DNA of 64,000 nt from Occallatibacter savannae (GTDB lineage: Bacteria > Acidobacteriota > Terriglobia > Terriglobales > Acidobacteriaceae). Shown here in pieces: positions 46,290 to 54,384 of the stretch. The position numbers and the translations under genes are program-made. The DNA is taken from contig NZ_QFFY01000001.1 of NCBI RefSeq assembly GCF_003131205.1, positions 1,178,001 to 1,242,000 of the forward strand, given 5' to 3'. The notes under the pieces are model-generated. The model saw only the letters and a program-made list of their open reading frames with translations, had not been told where the DNA came from and searched no databases. Numbering within the stretch: position 1 is the stretch's first letter; every line of letters starts with the position of its first letter.

Positions 46290-47177
46290 ATGCCGGAGTT
46301 CACCAAGCTTGTCGGCGGCTTCGCCTTCACGGAGTGCCCACGCTGGCACAACGGCCATCTCTACTTCTCTGACCAGCACGGCTATCGCGTCTATCAGTCT
46401 TCCATCGACGGATTCACCGACGACATCGCCCTCATCCCGAATCGACCCTCCGGGCTAGGCTTTCTACCCGACGGCCGGCTGCTCATCGCCTCCATGTGCG
46501 ACCGCAGGATCATGCGTCTCGAAGAAGACGGCTCGCTCTCGCTGCACTGCGACCTCTCTGCACTCGCACCCGGCGACATCAACGACATGCTCGTTGATGT
46601 CGCAGGCCGCGCGTGGGTCGGCAATTTCGGCTTCGACCTCCACGGCGGCGCGCCTGCCTGCAGCACCTGTCTCATCTGCGTCGAGCCCGACGGCTCCGCC
46701 CACATCGCAGCCGAAGGCCTCCACTTCCCCAACGGCATGGTGCTCACTCCAGACGGCCGCACTCTCATCGTCGCAGAGACCCTTGCCAACCGCCTCAGCG
46801 CATTTGACGTGCGCAACGGCAAGCTCGGCCCGCGGCGCACGTGGGCCGCCTTCGGTGCCGCACCCACATCATCCAACGTCAGCGAAATCCTCGCCCATTC
46901 CGTAGTCGTTCCCGACGGAATCTGCCTCGATGCCGAAGGCGCTGTCTGGGTCGCCGACATCATGCACCACCGCCTCCTCCGCGTAGCCGAGGGCGGCCGA
47001 ATCCTTCAGGAGCTCTCGACGCCGCTCTCACCATTCGCCTGCATGCTCGGCGGCGAAGACGGCCGCACTCTTTTCATCTGCGTCGCCCCCACCTTCCACG
47101 AAGCTGAAGCGAAAACGCTCATGAACTCTTCTATCCTCACAACGCGAGTCGAAATCCCCCACGCCGGCCTGCCGTAG
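46290..47177 (+). CDS. SMP-30/gluconolactonase family protein
   Basis: A 295-residue six-bladed propeller hydrolase. GFAFTECPRWHNGHLYFSD contains the first metal ligand (Glu), INDMLVDVAGRAWVGNFGF the Asn ligand, FPNGMVLTPDGRTLIVAET the second Asn and PDGICLDAEGAVWVADI the Asp. All expected calcium/zinc ligands are present, so lactonase activity on a sugar lactone is likely. Same strand as the permease, 62 nt downstream. Confidence 0.93.
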   Translation: MPEFTKLVGGFAFTECPRWHNGHLYFSDQHGYRVYQSSIDGFTDDIALIPNRPSGLGFLPDGRLLIASMCDRRIMRLEEDGSLSLHCDLSALAPGDINDMLVDVAGRAWVGNFGFDLHGGAPACSTCLICVEPDGSAHIAAEGLHFPNGMVLTPDGRTLIVAETLANRLSAFDVRNGKLGPRRTWAAFGAAPTSSNVSEILAHSVVVPDGICLDAEGAVWVADIMHHRLLRVAEGGRILQELSTPLSPFACMLGGEDGRTLFICVAPTFHEAEAKTLMNSSILTTRVEIPHAGLP

Positions 47178-47251
47178 TGTTGAACGCCCGCAGGTACACC
47201 CGGCAAACCGGACACTCGCGCCACCGAATCCTTTTGCTGTGAGCCACGGGG

Positions 47252-48673
47252 CTACCGCAGGCTCGTCGCTCGTTTGCTTCGCCCTACCTCTTCGATTGTG
47301 AAACCGTACCTTTGCATATATTCGTAATTGCTTTCGAGCAAGTGTTCCGCGTCAAGCCCATACTCCTGGAGCGAATAACTGTGACGTCCGTATTTCCCTT
47401 GACGATTGTTGTCGAGGTACGCGCGCATTCGTTGCTCGAACTTCGGCGTTACCTCAAGATCGAACCATGAATAGATCCGTTTGACCATGGCGATTGGGTC
47501 AGCGAACAAGTCGTCGTACATGCAATCAAAAATGCGCCGGGACTTGTCCGGATTGTCACGTCGATACTGAAGCGGCACTGAGAGAGTAGCTTCCCAAATT
47601 TCCGAAACGATCTTTGCAAAGCGGTGCTTGTCGAAGAAACCGTCACGAGTGAAGGCGATGCACCACGATTCCATGAGACGACATACCGACGGAACGACGA
47701 TAAGCGGGTTGCGGTGAGTTAAAACAATTCGGGCATCCTGGTACTCCTTTGCCATCCATGGGAGGGCTGGTGCATAGTTCGGAGCTTTAAACACCCAGTG
47801 CGATTTCGCAGGTCTATAGGCATCAAGCATTGTGAAGAACATGCGTTCGTACCGAAGTACCGGAGCGTGGTAACACCCTTGTCGCTGGACTCGTATATAG
47901 TCTTCGCCGGCGTCTGGAGCACTCATGACCGACACGCCATTGTGCGCCAGCATGTAAATGTACGACTCCTCGAACTCTGTAGCGCTCCACAAGTGAGATT
48001 CGGCAAGCTTTTCGAGGAAGCCTGGAGCGATGCGGGCTAGCAACTTCAGCGCATCGCCCGATCGCGCGATTCGCGGATCGGTTAAAGGATCGCCGTCCTG
48101 TGACATGGGCGGCAAGGGGCTCTCCATCTCAAACGTGAGAGGTGACCGAGCATCTGGATCTTCGGCCATGAGCCGCTGGAGCAACGTGCTGCCCGTCCTG
48201 GGCAATCCAGTGATGATGAACGGAGCACGAAGCTTACCATGAGTTTGAATGAACGATCGATTCTCCGAGCAGAACTTCAGCACAGCACAACGAGCGGTAA
48301 GGTATTTCGTCATAAGCTTCTTTATCAGCACTCGACCGATCCCAAGCAGATGCGGATTGCGGTCGATTCCCTGCACAAAGGCGACGAGGCAGGAACGGAG
48401 GGAACTCAGTTCTTCTGCCGTACCGAGGCAAGCATCTAAGGGATGGGCGCGATCAAACGCAGCCAGTACGGCGCGCTCAATTGAGAGCGGCCCTGAATGC
48501 TTCCGCACATGAACTGCGTTCAGCCACTCGACTGGCTTCAGCTTTGCCGGATAACGAACATGATTCCTGGGAAAGCGTGCTGTGTCCGCTTGATCGGCCT
48601 GCGCAGCGGGTCGCTGAAAGTAGTTGTCTGATGTGAAAGGTGTTGTTTCCAACGCTTGATCTCTGACACGCAT
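47252..48673 (-). CDS. Sulfotransferase family protein
   Basis: A 473-residue protein from ATG 48673 with GAGGGA 7 nt upstream. The PAPS 5'-phosphosulfate loop is FIITGLPRTGSTLLQRLM near residue 140, and the 3'-phosphate region is around ARIVLTHRNPLIVVPSVCRL. The C-terminus (RMRAYLDNNRQGKYGRHSYS, LQEYGLDAEHL) is typical of Sulfotransfer_3 proteins. It transfers sulfate from PAPS to an unknown acceptor. Codon choice and base composition look less GC-rich than the neighbours, hinting at transfer. No PAPS synthesis genes are nearby. Confidence 0.88.
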   Translation of the reverse strand: MRVRDQALETTPFTSDNYFQRPAAQADQADTARFPRNHVRYPAKLKPVEWLNAVHVRKHSGPLSIERAVLAAFDRAHPLDACLGTAEELSSLRSCLVAFVQGIDRNPHLLGIGRVLIKKLMTKYLTARCAVLKFCSENRSFIQTHGKLRAPFIITGLPRTGSTLLQRLMAEDPDARSPLTFEMESPLPPMSQDGDPLTDPRIARSGDALKLLARIAPGFLEKLAESHLWSATEFEESYIYMLAHNGVSVMSAPDAGEDYIRVQRQGCYHAPVLRYERMFFTMLDAYRPAKSHWVFKAPNYAPALPWMAKEYQDARIVLTHRNPLIVVPSVCRLMESWCIAFTRDGFFDKHRFAKIVSEIWEATLSVPLQYRRDNPDKSRRIFDCMYDDLFADPIAMVKRIYSWFDLEVTPKFEQRMRAYLDNNRQGKYGRHSYSLQEYGLDAEHLLESNYEYMQRYGFTIEEVGRSKRATSLR

Positions 48674-48970
48674 AGAGTTGTCCCTCGAGTGGCCATGGAT
48701 GAAAGGACGAATTGGGGATAGGCCTGCGTTACAGAATGGGAAGAGCCCGAATGTTAGATCATGCGTGGTCCTTGGCACAAGAAAAACTGGTCCGGGTCTC
48801 AAAACAGGCTTGGCCCTCGTTTGTGGGTGCCGATGACCAGGGATCCGGAAGTTTGCCCGGATAAGCCGCGCATCGATTCCGCTGTTCGCCGACGGTACCA
48901 ATCACCACAACTGTGGGTGGATCTTTCCGGTGCATGTATCCGATCTTGGAACTTTTGCGCTCTCAGACCT
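48674..48970. other. Intergenic region, nothing recognised
   Basis: About 300 bases upstream of the sulfotransferase and after the PIG-L gene. Frames here are short and show no family features. It presumably holds the sulfotransferase promoter. No repeat or hairpin of the families described elsewhere was seen. Confidence 0.5.
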
Positions 48971-50404
48971 TTACCGCGGCATGCTCCCCACCTTCCCCAC
49001 AAAAACCCGCACCGTGACACTCCCGACTGAATGCCCATCCTGCGTCGCAGTCCACGTCAGTTCGTCCCACTTCTCGTCACCTGAACTCCGCGCCGAAACC
49101 ATCGCCGTCACCGGGTAGCACTCCCCCGCACGCACCGGATACCGTTTGTACTGGGCGTGATCCACCCAACCCGTCGGCAACTCCGCACTCAAATCAATCG
49201 CCGCATCGTGGTCCGTGTAATTACACGCCCGCAGCTCGACATTCAGCCACTCGCCATAGTCGGCTTCCATCTCGGGCACCGGAATCAGCGCCGCCATTCG
49301 ATCCAGATCATGCGCATTCCAGAACAGCGAATAGAACCGCCACGGGTCCCCAATCTCCAGCGTGACCCCGCGCTTCCCCTCCGCCGCGTATCCATGCACC
49401 GGCTTGAACGGCACACCCTCCGTCCGCACACCCTCGAACACATCTCCCGTCACCGATCCGCCCACAACCGACTTCCCTAAAATCAGCTTCACCGGAAACT
49501 CGAACGTCTTGAAGTTCTTCGCCTTCACCGCATCCACGCCAAGCTGCCCCTCCTGCGTCATGTAGTACGTCTGCTCATCCGCCTCAATCTGCGCGTACGA
49601 CATATGCCGGCTCGGCGAAGTCTCCGTCATCGCGAAACTCGGCCCCGTTCCCTCCCCCAGGTTCTTCCGGAAAGGCGACTGCTTCTTCGCGTCGTACCAG
49701 TACGGCGTGAACACCTCATACGCATCCGTGAAGAAGTAGAGCTTTTGCGGTTGCCATGGCAACAGGCCCTCCGTCAAATTCGACATCCCCGTGCGATTCT
49801 TCGCCGGCGAAATCTGCTCCGCGAACTTCGTCGCATCTCCCGCCGCATCGAACGCCTCCGCCGCCACCACGCTCGACGCCTGATGATCCGCATGGTTCTC
49901 GCCCGAAACCGGATCGGGCAGCCACGTCAACACCACATCCGGCCGCGTGATCCGCATCAACCGCACCAGCGCTCCCAGCACATGCCCATGATCCCAGTGC
50001 CCGAGCGAAAACAGAACATTCTGGTTCGGCGTGTCGTGCTGATTCAGAAACCAGACATTCTCAATTCCGATGGATGCGAGCGCCCTCCGCGCCTCCATCT
50101 GCCGCTCCTGCCCCAGTGCCGCACCCGCCTCATTGCCGACTGCATTACCCCCGCCATCACCGTTCGTCACGTAAACAACCGCAATGCGTTTGTGCTCGTC
50201 TTGTGCCAGCTTAGCCAGGTACCCCGCGATCATCACCTCATCGTCTTCATGCGCAACCACCACCAATACGTCTGCTTTGAAGCGCGCATCCGGGCGCAGC
50301 TGTTCCGGAGCCGTCGAGCTCTCCTGCGCAAACAGTCGAAATGTGAAAAGAAGAATGGCAATCGCCGACAGGCAGCCACGCAGAAGAACCGGCCGAAGTT
50401 TCAT
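48971..50404 (-). CDS. Secreted PIG-L/LmbE-family deacetylase
   Basis: A 477-residue protein with a signal peptide (LSAIAILLFTFRLFAQ). The PIG-L domain spans about residues 45-280: VVVAHEDDEVMIAGYLAKLA (zinc motif, AHEDDE in place of AHPDDE), VVYVTNGDGGGN and ENHADHQASSVVAAEAF (third zinc ligand). The last ~130 residues form an Ig/NEW3-like beta domain (YGEWLNVELRACNYTDHDAA, WDELTWTATQDGHSVGSVTV). Family members remove N-acetyl groups from amino sugars; the secreted form suggests glycan processing outside the cytoplasm. Confidence 0.9.
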   Translation of the reverse strand: MKLRPVLLRGCLSAIAILLFTFRLFAQESSTAPEQLRPDARFKADVLVVVAHEDDEVMIAGYLAKLAQDEHKRIAVVYVTNGDGGGNAVGNEAGAALGQERQMEARRALASIGIENVWFLNQHDTPNQNVLFSLGHWDHGHVLGALVRLMRITRPDVVLTWLPDPVSGENHADHQASSVVAAEAFDAAGDATKFAEQISPAKNRTGMSNLTEGLLPWQPQKLYFFTDAYEVFTPYWYDAKKQSPFRKNLGEGTGPSFAMTETSPSRHMSYAQIEADEQTYYMTQEGQLGVDAVKAKNFKTFEFPVKLILGKSVVGGSVTGDVFEGVRTEGVPFKPVHGYAAEGKRGVTLEIGDPWRFYSLFWNAHDLDRMAALIPVPEMEADYGEWLNVELRACNYTDHDAAIDLSAELPTGWVDHAQYKRYPVRAGECYPVTAMVSARSSGDEKWDELTWTATQDGHSVGSVTVRVFVGKVGSMPR

Positions 50405-50442
50405 CGCAACATCTCAAGCTGTGCCCCATTCATCGCACAGCC

Positions 50443-50955
50443 TCATCCTGCGATGAGTGGGATCCGAAGCATCATCTCGTGCTCGACAATCGCCGTATCA
50501 TTCGGATACTGCTCCGTCAGACCCGTCTTCACGAACCCGAGCCTCTCGTAAAATGCAATTGCACCTTCATTCACGTCCGTCACCATCAGCACGATTTCCC
50601 GCACGTCTCGATCCCGATTCCACTCGACAACCGCATGGACCAGCATTCTTCCCACGCCCGCCCGCCGATACGCTGGATCCACCCACATCGAGACCAACTG
50701 CGCGCGTCCTGCAATCTGCGTATCTCTCAAAGTGCCCGCGATCCCGCAAACGGCTCCGCCCTCAAATGCCATAAACATCGCGTCTTTGCCATCGTCGCTG
50801 CAGCGCTCCGCGCGCCGTCGCCACTCCTCATCCGGAAACTGCGACTCCCGCGCATAGGTACTCGAGAAGGCAGTCGGCGAATCCGCAAGTGCGCGGAGCC
50901 GTGCCTCCTTGAACACAAATGCAGTCTCAGGCGTGATGCGCTTGATCTCGATCAT
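50443..50955 (-). CDS. GNAT-family N-acetyltransferase
   Basis: A 170-residue protein from ATG 50955. The acetyl-CoA site is seen in VSMWVDPAYRRAGVGRMLVHAV split as VSMWVDPAYRR and AGVGRMLV, followed by EIVLMVTDVNEGAIAFYERLGF. Substrate unknown; likely an amino group of a small molecule or protein N-terminus. It lies 16 nt after the zinc-ribbon gene stop on the same strand. Confidence 0.92.
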   Translation of the reverse strand: MIEIKRITPETAFVFKEARLRALADSPTAFSSTYARESQFPDEEWRRRAERCSDDGKDAMFMAFEGGAVCGIAGTLRDTQIAGRAQLVSMWVDPAYRRAGVGRMLVHAVVEWNRDRDVREIVLMVTDVNEGAIAFYERLGFVKTGLTEQYPNDTAIVEHEMMLRIPLIAG

Positions 50956-50971
50956 CTGGTTTTGGATCGGT

Positions 50972-51172
50972 CTATTGCGGCGTAATGATCCCGCCCACCG
51001 CATGGCGCCGTGGCAAAACAATCCCGCGATGATCCACTTCAGCCGGAACAGCTTTCGTCTCGACTTCTGCCAACTCCGGCCGATCCGTCATCGCTCCGCC
51101 GCAAGCCGGGCACCAGTCCGCCTTCTTGTTGGCCGCCAGCACTGCGTGGCAATTCGCACAGATCCGTTCCAT
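50972..51172 (-). CDS. Small zinc-ribbon protein
   Basis: A 66-residue protein with two CxxC knuckles (ICANCHAVL and WCPACGGAM) 16 residues apart, a rubredoxin-like zinc ribbon, and a low-complexity C-terminus. Function not recognised. It begins 10 nt after the flavodoxin-like gene and precedes the GNAT gene, suggesting a three-gene operon. Confidence 0.75.
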   Translation of the reverse strand: MERICANCHAVLAANKKADWCPACGGAMTDRPELAEVETKAVPAEVDHRGIVLPRRHAVGGIITPQ

Positions 51173-51181
51173 GAAGTCAGT

Positions 51182-51736
51182 CTATCGAATCATTGGGCTC
51201 ACGCACATTCGCGCTGCAATCTCCTCGGCAATGGCCCCAGCCCACCGGTGAATCCACTCCCAATCGCGAATATCCGTTGCGGGCACCTTTCGAAGCGGAT
51301 TCCCGGGCACCTTCATGATCAGCTTCATGGGGAATGCAAGCTTCAGACTTGCCGGATCAAACTTCCCGCCCAGCACCCGCATATCCGCCGGGTGCAGCGA
51401 CGGATGCTTACCAAGTTCCTTCCTGGCCTGCTCTTCGGCCGCGGCAAATTGCTTCCGCTCCCGCTCCGTCGGCCCAAGCACGAACACCCACGGCCTCACT
51501 TTCCCGAGTTCCGCCTCGAAGCGATTCAGAAACTGATGGAACTCCTTCGGCAGATGTCCGATGTAGAGCGCCGCCCCCAGCACAACCTCCGTGCCCGGGG
51601 CAATCGCATCCACCTCCGCAATCGACTTCACTTCGACCACCAGACCCGTTTCTCTAAGCGTCTTCCCGATCGCCTCCGCCACCTCGGCAGTCGATCCGCT
51701 GCGCGTGCAATACGCAATCAAAACCTGAGTTCTCAT
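51182..51736 (-). CDS. Flavodoxin-domain protein (HemG-like)
   Basis: A 184-residue protein from ATG 51736 with GGGGAG 7 nt upstream. The FMN phosphate loop is AYCTRSGSTAEVAEAIGKTL, followed by GAALYIGHLPKEFHQFLNRF and VFVLGPTERE, as in protoporphyrinogen-oxidase-like flavodoxins (HemG family). No heme genes are adjacent, so the substrate is open. First gene of the probable operon. Confidence 0.85.
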   Translation of the reverse strand: MRTQVLIAYCTRSGSTAEVAEAIGKTLRETGLVVEVKSIAEVDAIAPGTEVVLGAALYIGHLPKEFHQFLNRFEAELGKVRPWVFVLGPTERERKQFAAAEEQARKELGKHPSLHPADMRVLGGKFDPASLKLAFPMKLIMKVPGNPLRKVPATDIRDWEWIHRWAGAIAEEIAARMCVSPMIR

Positions 51737-51920
51737 ACCTGACTCCCCGAGCCCCACTCCGCCGGCCACATTCCGGATGCGTAATTCTGCTCGCCCGATT
51801 GCACACCATGTCGTGCCCGCCATCACACCCGCTCCTCGTCACCTCGTGCCCTTGTACCCCCACCCCCTCGTCACCTGCCTCTCGTCCCCTCTTCACCTGC
51901 TTCTCGTTCCCTCGTACCCC

Positions 51921-51941
51921 TGATCACTGACCACTGATCAC
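51921..51941. repeat. Three TGA(C/T)CAC heptamers
   Basis: TGATCAC, TGACCAC and TGATCAC lie head to tail. This is the same heptamer, in another register, as the array at 52236. Confidence 0.6.
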
Positions 51942-52235
51942 TGCGCCCTGTGCCTCCCATCACCTTTTCCGTTGCAGTCAATTTCCCCCCAGAAGCGGAT
52001 ACTTGGATCAAAGCTAGACGCAGCTCAATTTGCGGACTCCGGATAAAAGGAGGAACGATCGCGCGGGGGAACAAACCCCTTACATAAGAGACACTTACGG
52101 CTAAGTCCAATCCCGAGATACACTTGGAGCGCACGCTCTCATGTAGATAGAAGAAAACAGGACACTTGTTTACAAGCTGTATGGGAGGGGGGCGGGGGGC
52201 ACACCACCTAATTGAATGTCTGCTTCCGATCTCCG

Positions 52236-52270
52236 ACCACTGACGACTGACGACTGACCACTGACCACTG
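52236..52270. repeat. Five ACCACTG/ACGACTG heptamers
   Basis: Units read ACCACTG, ACGACTG, ACGACTG, ACCACTG, ACCACTG, then decay to ATCACGA. The array starts 45 nt before the next heptamer array. Confidence 0.75.
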
Positions 52271-52280
52271 ATCACGATCT

Positions 52281-52427
52281 AGTCCTTAGTCCTTAGTCCT
52301 TAGTCCTTAGTCCTTAGTCCTTAGTCCTTAGTCCTTAGTCCTTAGTCCCTAGTCCCTAGTCCCTGGTCCCTAGTCCCTAGTCCCTAGTCCCTGGTCCCTA
52401 GTCCCTAGTCCCTAGTCCCTAGTCCCT
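52281..52427. repeat. Array of 21 heptanucleotide repeats (AGTCCTT then AGTCCCT)
   Basis: The array has exactly 21 seven-base units: units 1-9 are AGTCCTT and units 10-21 are AGTCCCT, except units 13 and 17, which are GGTCCCT. No unit is lost or out of phase. It ends 12 nt before the start codon of the HAD gene. It resembles the short tandemly repeated heptamers described in cyanobacteria. Confidence 0.95.
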
Positions 52428-52433
52428 TAAAAT
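52428..52433 (+). promoter_or_regulatory. Possible -10 element for leaderless transcription
   Basis: TAAAAT ends 6 nt before the ATG at 52440, placing the transcription start at or next to the start codon. No Shine-Dalgarno precedes the ATG. Any -35 would fall inside the heptamer array. Confidence 0.4.
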
Positions 52434-52439
52434 AGCCTC

Positions 52440-53321
52440 ATGCATCCCCCCGTTCGCCTGGTGGCGATCGACATCGACGGCACGCTCCTGCCCACCTTCA
52501 GCCAGAACATCAGCCCTCGGAACGCCGAGGCGCTTCGCGCTGCCCAACGCGCCGGAGTTACCGTCGCAATCGCAACCGGCCGCCGAACCGCATACACCGC
52601 GCCGCTCCTCCAGGGCCTCGGCCTGCGAGCGGATATGCCCCTCATCACGTCCAATGGAGCAGTGACTCGAACTCTCGGTGGCGACCCGCTCGACCGCTCG
52701 CACCTTAAAGCCAGCGTGGCCCGCGAACTCTGCCAACTCCTAAGGCCTTTCGGAACACTGGTTTTCACCTTCGACACAGTCGGTCGAGGCGAATTGGTTC
52801 TCGAAGACATGGAACAGGCGCACCAGCGCATCGAGTTATGGGTCGAGGCGAATCGCAACGCCATCGAGGTAGTTCGGCCTCTCGAGAACGCCCTCCCCGA
52901 CGGCAACGACCCCATTCAGGGAATGGTCACCGGCGGAGTGGAACGGATGCGCCAAGCCGAGCAAGCCCTCAAGTCCAGCCCGCTCAGCCAGTTTTGCGAA
53001 GCCGTCCGAACCGAATACCCTGCTCGCGACCTCTCCATCGTCGACCTCCTTCCGCCGGGCGTTTCCAAGGGCTGGGCACTCGAGCGCCTCGCCACGCGTC
53101 TCGGCGTCGACCGCAAAGAGACCATGGCGATCGGCGATAACTGGAACGACGTCAACATGCTGGAGTGGGCCGGCCAGGCAGTCCTCATGGGCAACGCTGC
53201 CCAGGACCTCCGCACCATGGCCAAAACCAACGGCTGGAAGCAGGCTCCGCCCAACGACGAAGACGGAGTCGCCATAACTTTGGAGAGAGCCCTCAGCCGC
53301 CTCTCCTCTGCTACAGTCTGA
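52440..53321 (+). CDS. HAD-superfamily Cof-type phosphatase
   Basis: A 293-residue cytoplasmic hydrolase. Motif I is AIDIDGTLLP (nucleophile Asp), motif II ATGRRTAY, and motif IV IGDNWNDVNMLEWAG. The C2-type cap lies between about residues 85 and 195. Cof-type enzymes dephosphorylate sugar phosphates or cofactors such as FMN and PLP. The ATG has no ribosome-binding site and sits just behind a 21-unit heptamer array. Confidence 0.93.
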   Translation: MHPPVRLVAIDIDGTLLPTFSQNISPRNAEALRAAQRAGVTVAIATGRRTAYTAPLLQGLGLRADMPLITSNGAVTRTLGGDPLDRSHLKASVARELCQLLRPFGTLVFTFDTVGRGELVLEDMEQAHQRIELWVEANRNAIEVVRPLENALPDGNDPIQGMVTGGVERMRQAEQALKSSPLSQFCEAVRTEYPARDLSIVDLLPPGVSKGWALERLATRLGVDRKETMAIGDNWNDVNMLEWAGQAVLMGNAAQDLRTMAKTNGWKQAPPNDEDGVAITLERALSRLSSATV

Positions 53322-53370
53322 GGAAACAGTCTTCACCCAAGCTGCTGCTTGAAGAGTTCGTTTTTGAAAT

Positions 53371-53472
53371 GCCCGACTTCATAGCTTTCGGAAGAAGTTC
53401 GAATTCAAGATGCTTGAAACGGCCCGACTTTATAGCTTTCTGAAGAAGTTCGAATTCAAGATGCTTTGAAAG
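53371..53472. repeat. Tandem duplication, 51-nt unit, two copies
   Basis: A unit starting GCCCGACTT(C/T)ATAGCTTTC and continuing GAAGAAGTTCGAATTC is found at 53371 and 53422. A third start (GCACGACTTTAG) at 53474 merges into the paired-hairpin repeat. The preceding GAAGAGTTCGTTTTTGAAATG (from 53351) may be an older decayed copy. Confidence 0.8.
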
Positions 53473-53534
53473 GGCACGACTTTAGTCGTGCCGCATAAGC
53501 CCAGAGAGGAATTCCGGGCTTTAGCCCCTGAGGG
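53473..53534. repeat. Paired-hairpin intergenic repeat, copy 2
   Basis: GGCACGACT-tt-AGTCGTGCC (53473-53492) is followed 23 nt later by GGGCT-tt-AGCCC (53516-53527) and CCTGAGGGA. It matches the element at 1880-1933. Its last bases (GAGGG, 53530-53534) lie where the Shine-Dalgarno of the next gene belongs. Confidence 0.8.
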
Positions 53535-53539
53535 ATGTT

Positions 53540-54286
53540 TTGAAACTCGCCCCCCAACTCGTCATCACCGCCATCGCTGTCGCAGCCCCAATCGCTGCAA
53601 CCGCTGCAGAGCGCGTGCACCTCGCCAACGGCTTCGATATGCGCTGCGATCATCACGCCGAAGTCGGCTCCGTCGTTCGCCTCTACATGAGCCACGGCGA
53701 AAGCAGCTTCATCGAGATGAAGCCCGCAGAAATCACGAGCTACGAAACAGTCCCCGACCCGCCGGCTCCCGCTGCGTCTGCTCCAGAGGCCCGGACGGAA
53801 GCCAGACTTACCCCCGCCGACCTGCACCTGATGCTTGCCGACGCCGGAGAACAGCACAACGTCGATGCCGACCTCCTCGCCAGCATCGTTAAGGCCGAAA
53901 GCAACGGCAATGCCCGCGCAGTCAGCCACGCCGGCGCGCGTGGCCTGATGCAGCTCATGCCCGGCACCGCTGCCGATCTCGGCGTAGACGACAGTTTCGC
54001 GCCCGACCAGAATGTTCGCGGCGGCTCGGCCTATCTTGACGAGTTGCTCAACCGTTATCACGACAACATCGCGCTCGCCCTCGCCGCGTACAACGCAGGC
54101 CCGGCAGCAGTCGACAAGTACCACGGCATCCCGCCCTACCACGAGACCCGCGCCTACGTTGCCCGCGTCATCCACGAGTTCAATCGCCGCGTGATCGCCC
54201 GACAGCGCGAGGCCGCGCGTGAATTGCAGCGCGCCCGGACATCAGCGGCTATCTCGGCCGCCCTTCAAGCTTCCTCTTCTCGCTAA
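53540..54286 (+). CDS. Secreted lytic transglycosylase (SLT domain)
   Basis: A 248-residue protein with a signal peptide (LVITAIAVAAPIAATAAE), TTG start at 53540 with GAGGG 5 nt upstream. The SLT domain covers about residues 105-235: SIVKAESNGNARAVS with catalytic Glu, ARGLMQLMPGTAADLGV, NVRGGSAYLDELLNRY and ALAAYNAGPAAVDKY. A Pro/Ala-rich linker lies before it. Cleaves peptidoglycan glycan strands in the periplasm. The ribosome-binding site appears to be the end of a repeat element. Confidence 0.93.
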   Translation: MKLAPQLVITAIAVAAPIAATAAERVHLANGFDMRCDHHAEVGSVVRLYMSHGESSFIEMKPAEITSYETVPDPPAPAASAPEARTEARLTPADLHLMLADAGEQHNVDADLLASIVKAESNGNARAVSHAGARGLMQLMPGTAADLGVDDSFAPDQNVRGGSAYLDELLNRYHDNIALALAAYNAGPAAVDKYHGIPPYHETRAYVARVIHEFNRRVIARQREAARELQRARTSAAISAALQASSSR

Positions 54287-54384
54287 CGCGCTTCCTAGTC
54301 AGGTGCATAGTTGCTCACCGGTGCTCGCCCCGGAGCCGGACCTGCGGGAACATACAATAACAGCAGCATCCCATCGGAGATCGC

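Larger units (their letters stand above)
51737..52439. other. Gene-free region rich in short tandem repeats
   Basis: About 700 bases without a credible gene. Recognisable contents, in order: degenerate CTCGTNCCC-type low complexity (51836-51920), TGATCAC/TGACCAC heptamers (51921-51941), an unassigned stretch (51950-52230), ACCACTG/ACGACTG heptamers (52236-52270) and the AGTCCTT/AGTCCCT array (52281-52427). Both strands were read. Confidence 0.7.

Noticed and set aside
51871..52275. A 134-residue minus-strand open frame starting MISGQWSVVSRQWSE
   Set aside because: It is a translation of the ACTGACC-type heptamers and adjacent low-complexity sequence, with no Shine-Dalgarno and no family feature.
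51921..52427. Possible CRISPR array
   Set aside because: The repeats are seven bases long and directly adjacent, with no unique spacers, and no cas genes are present.
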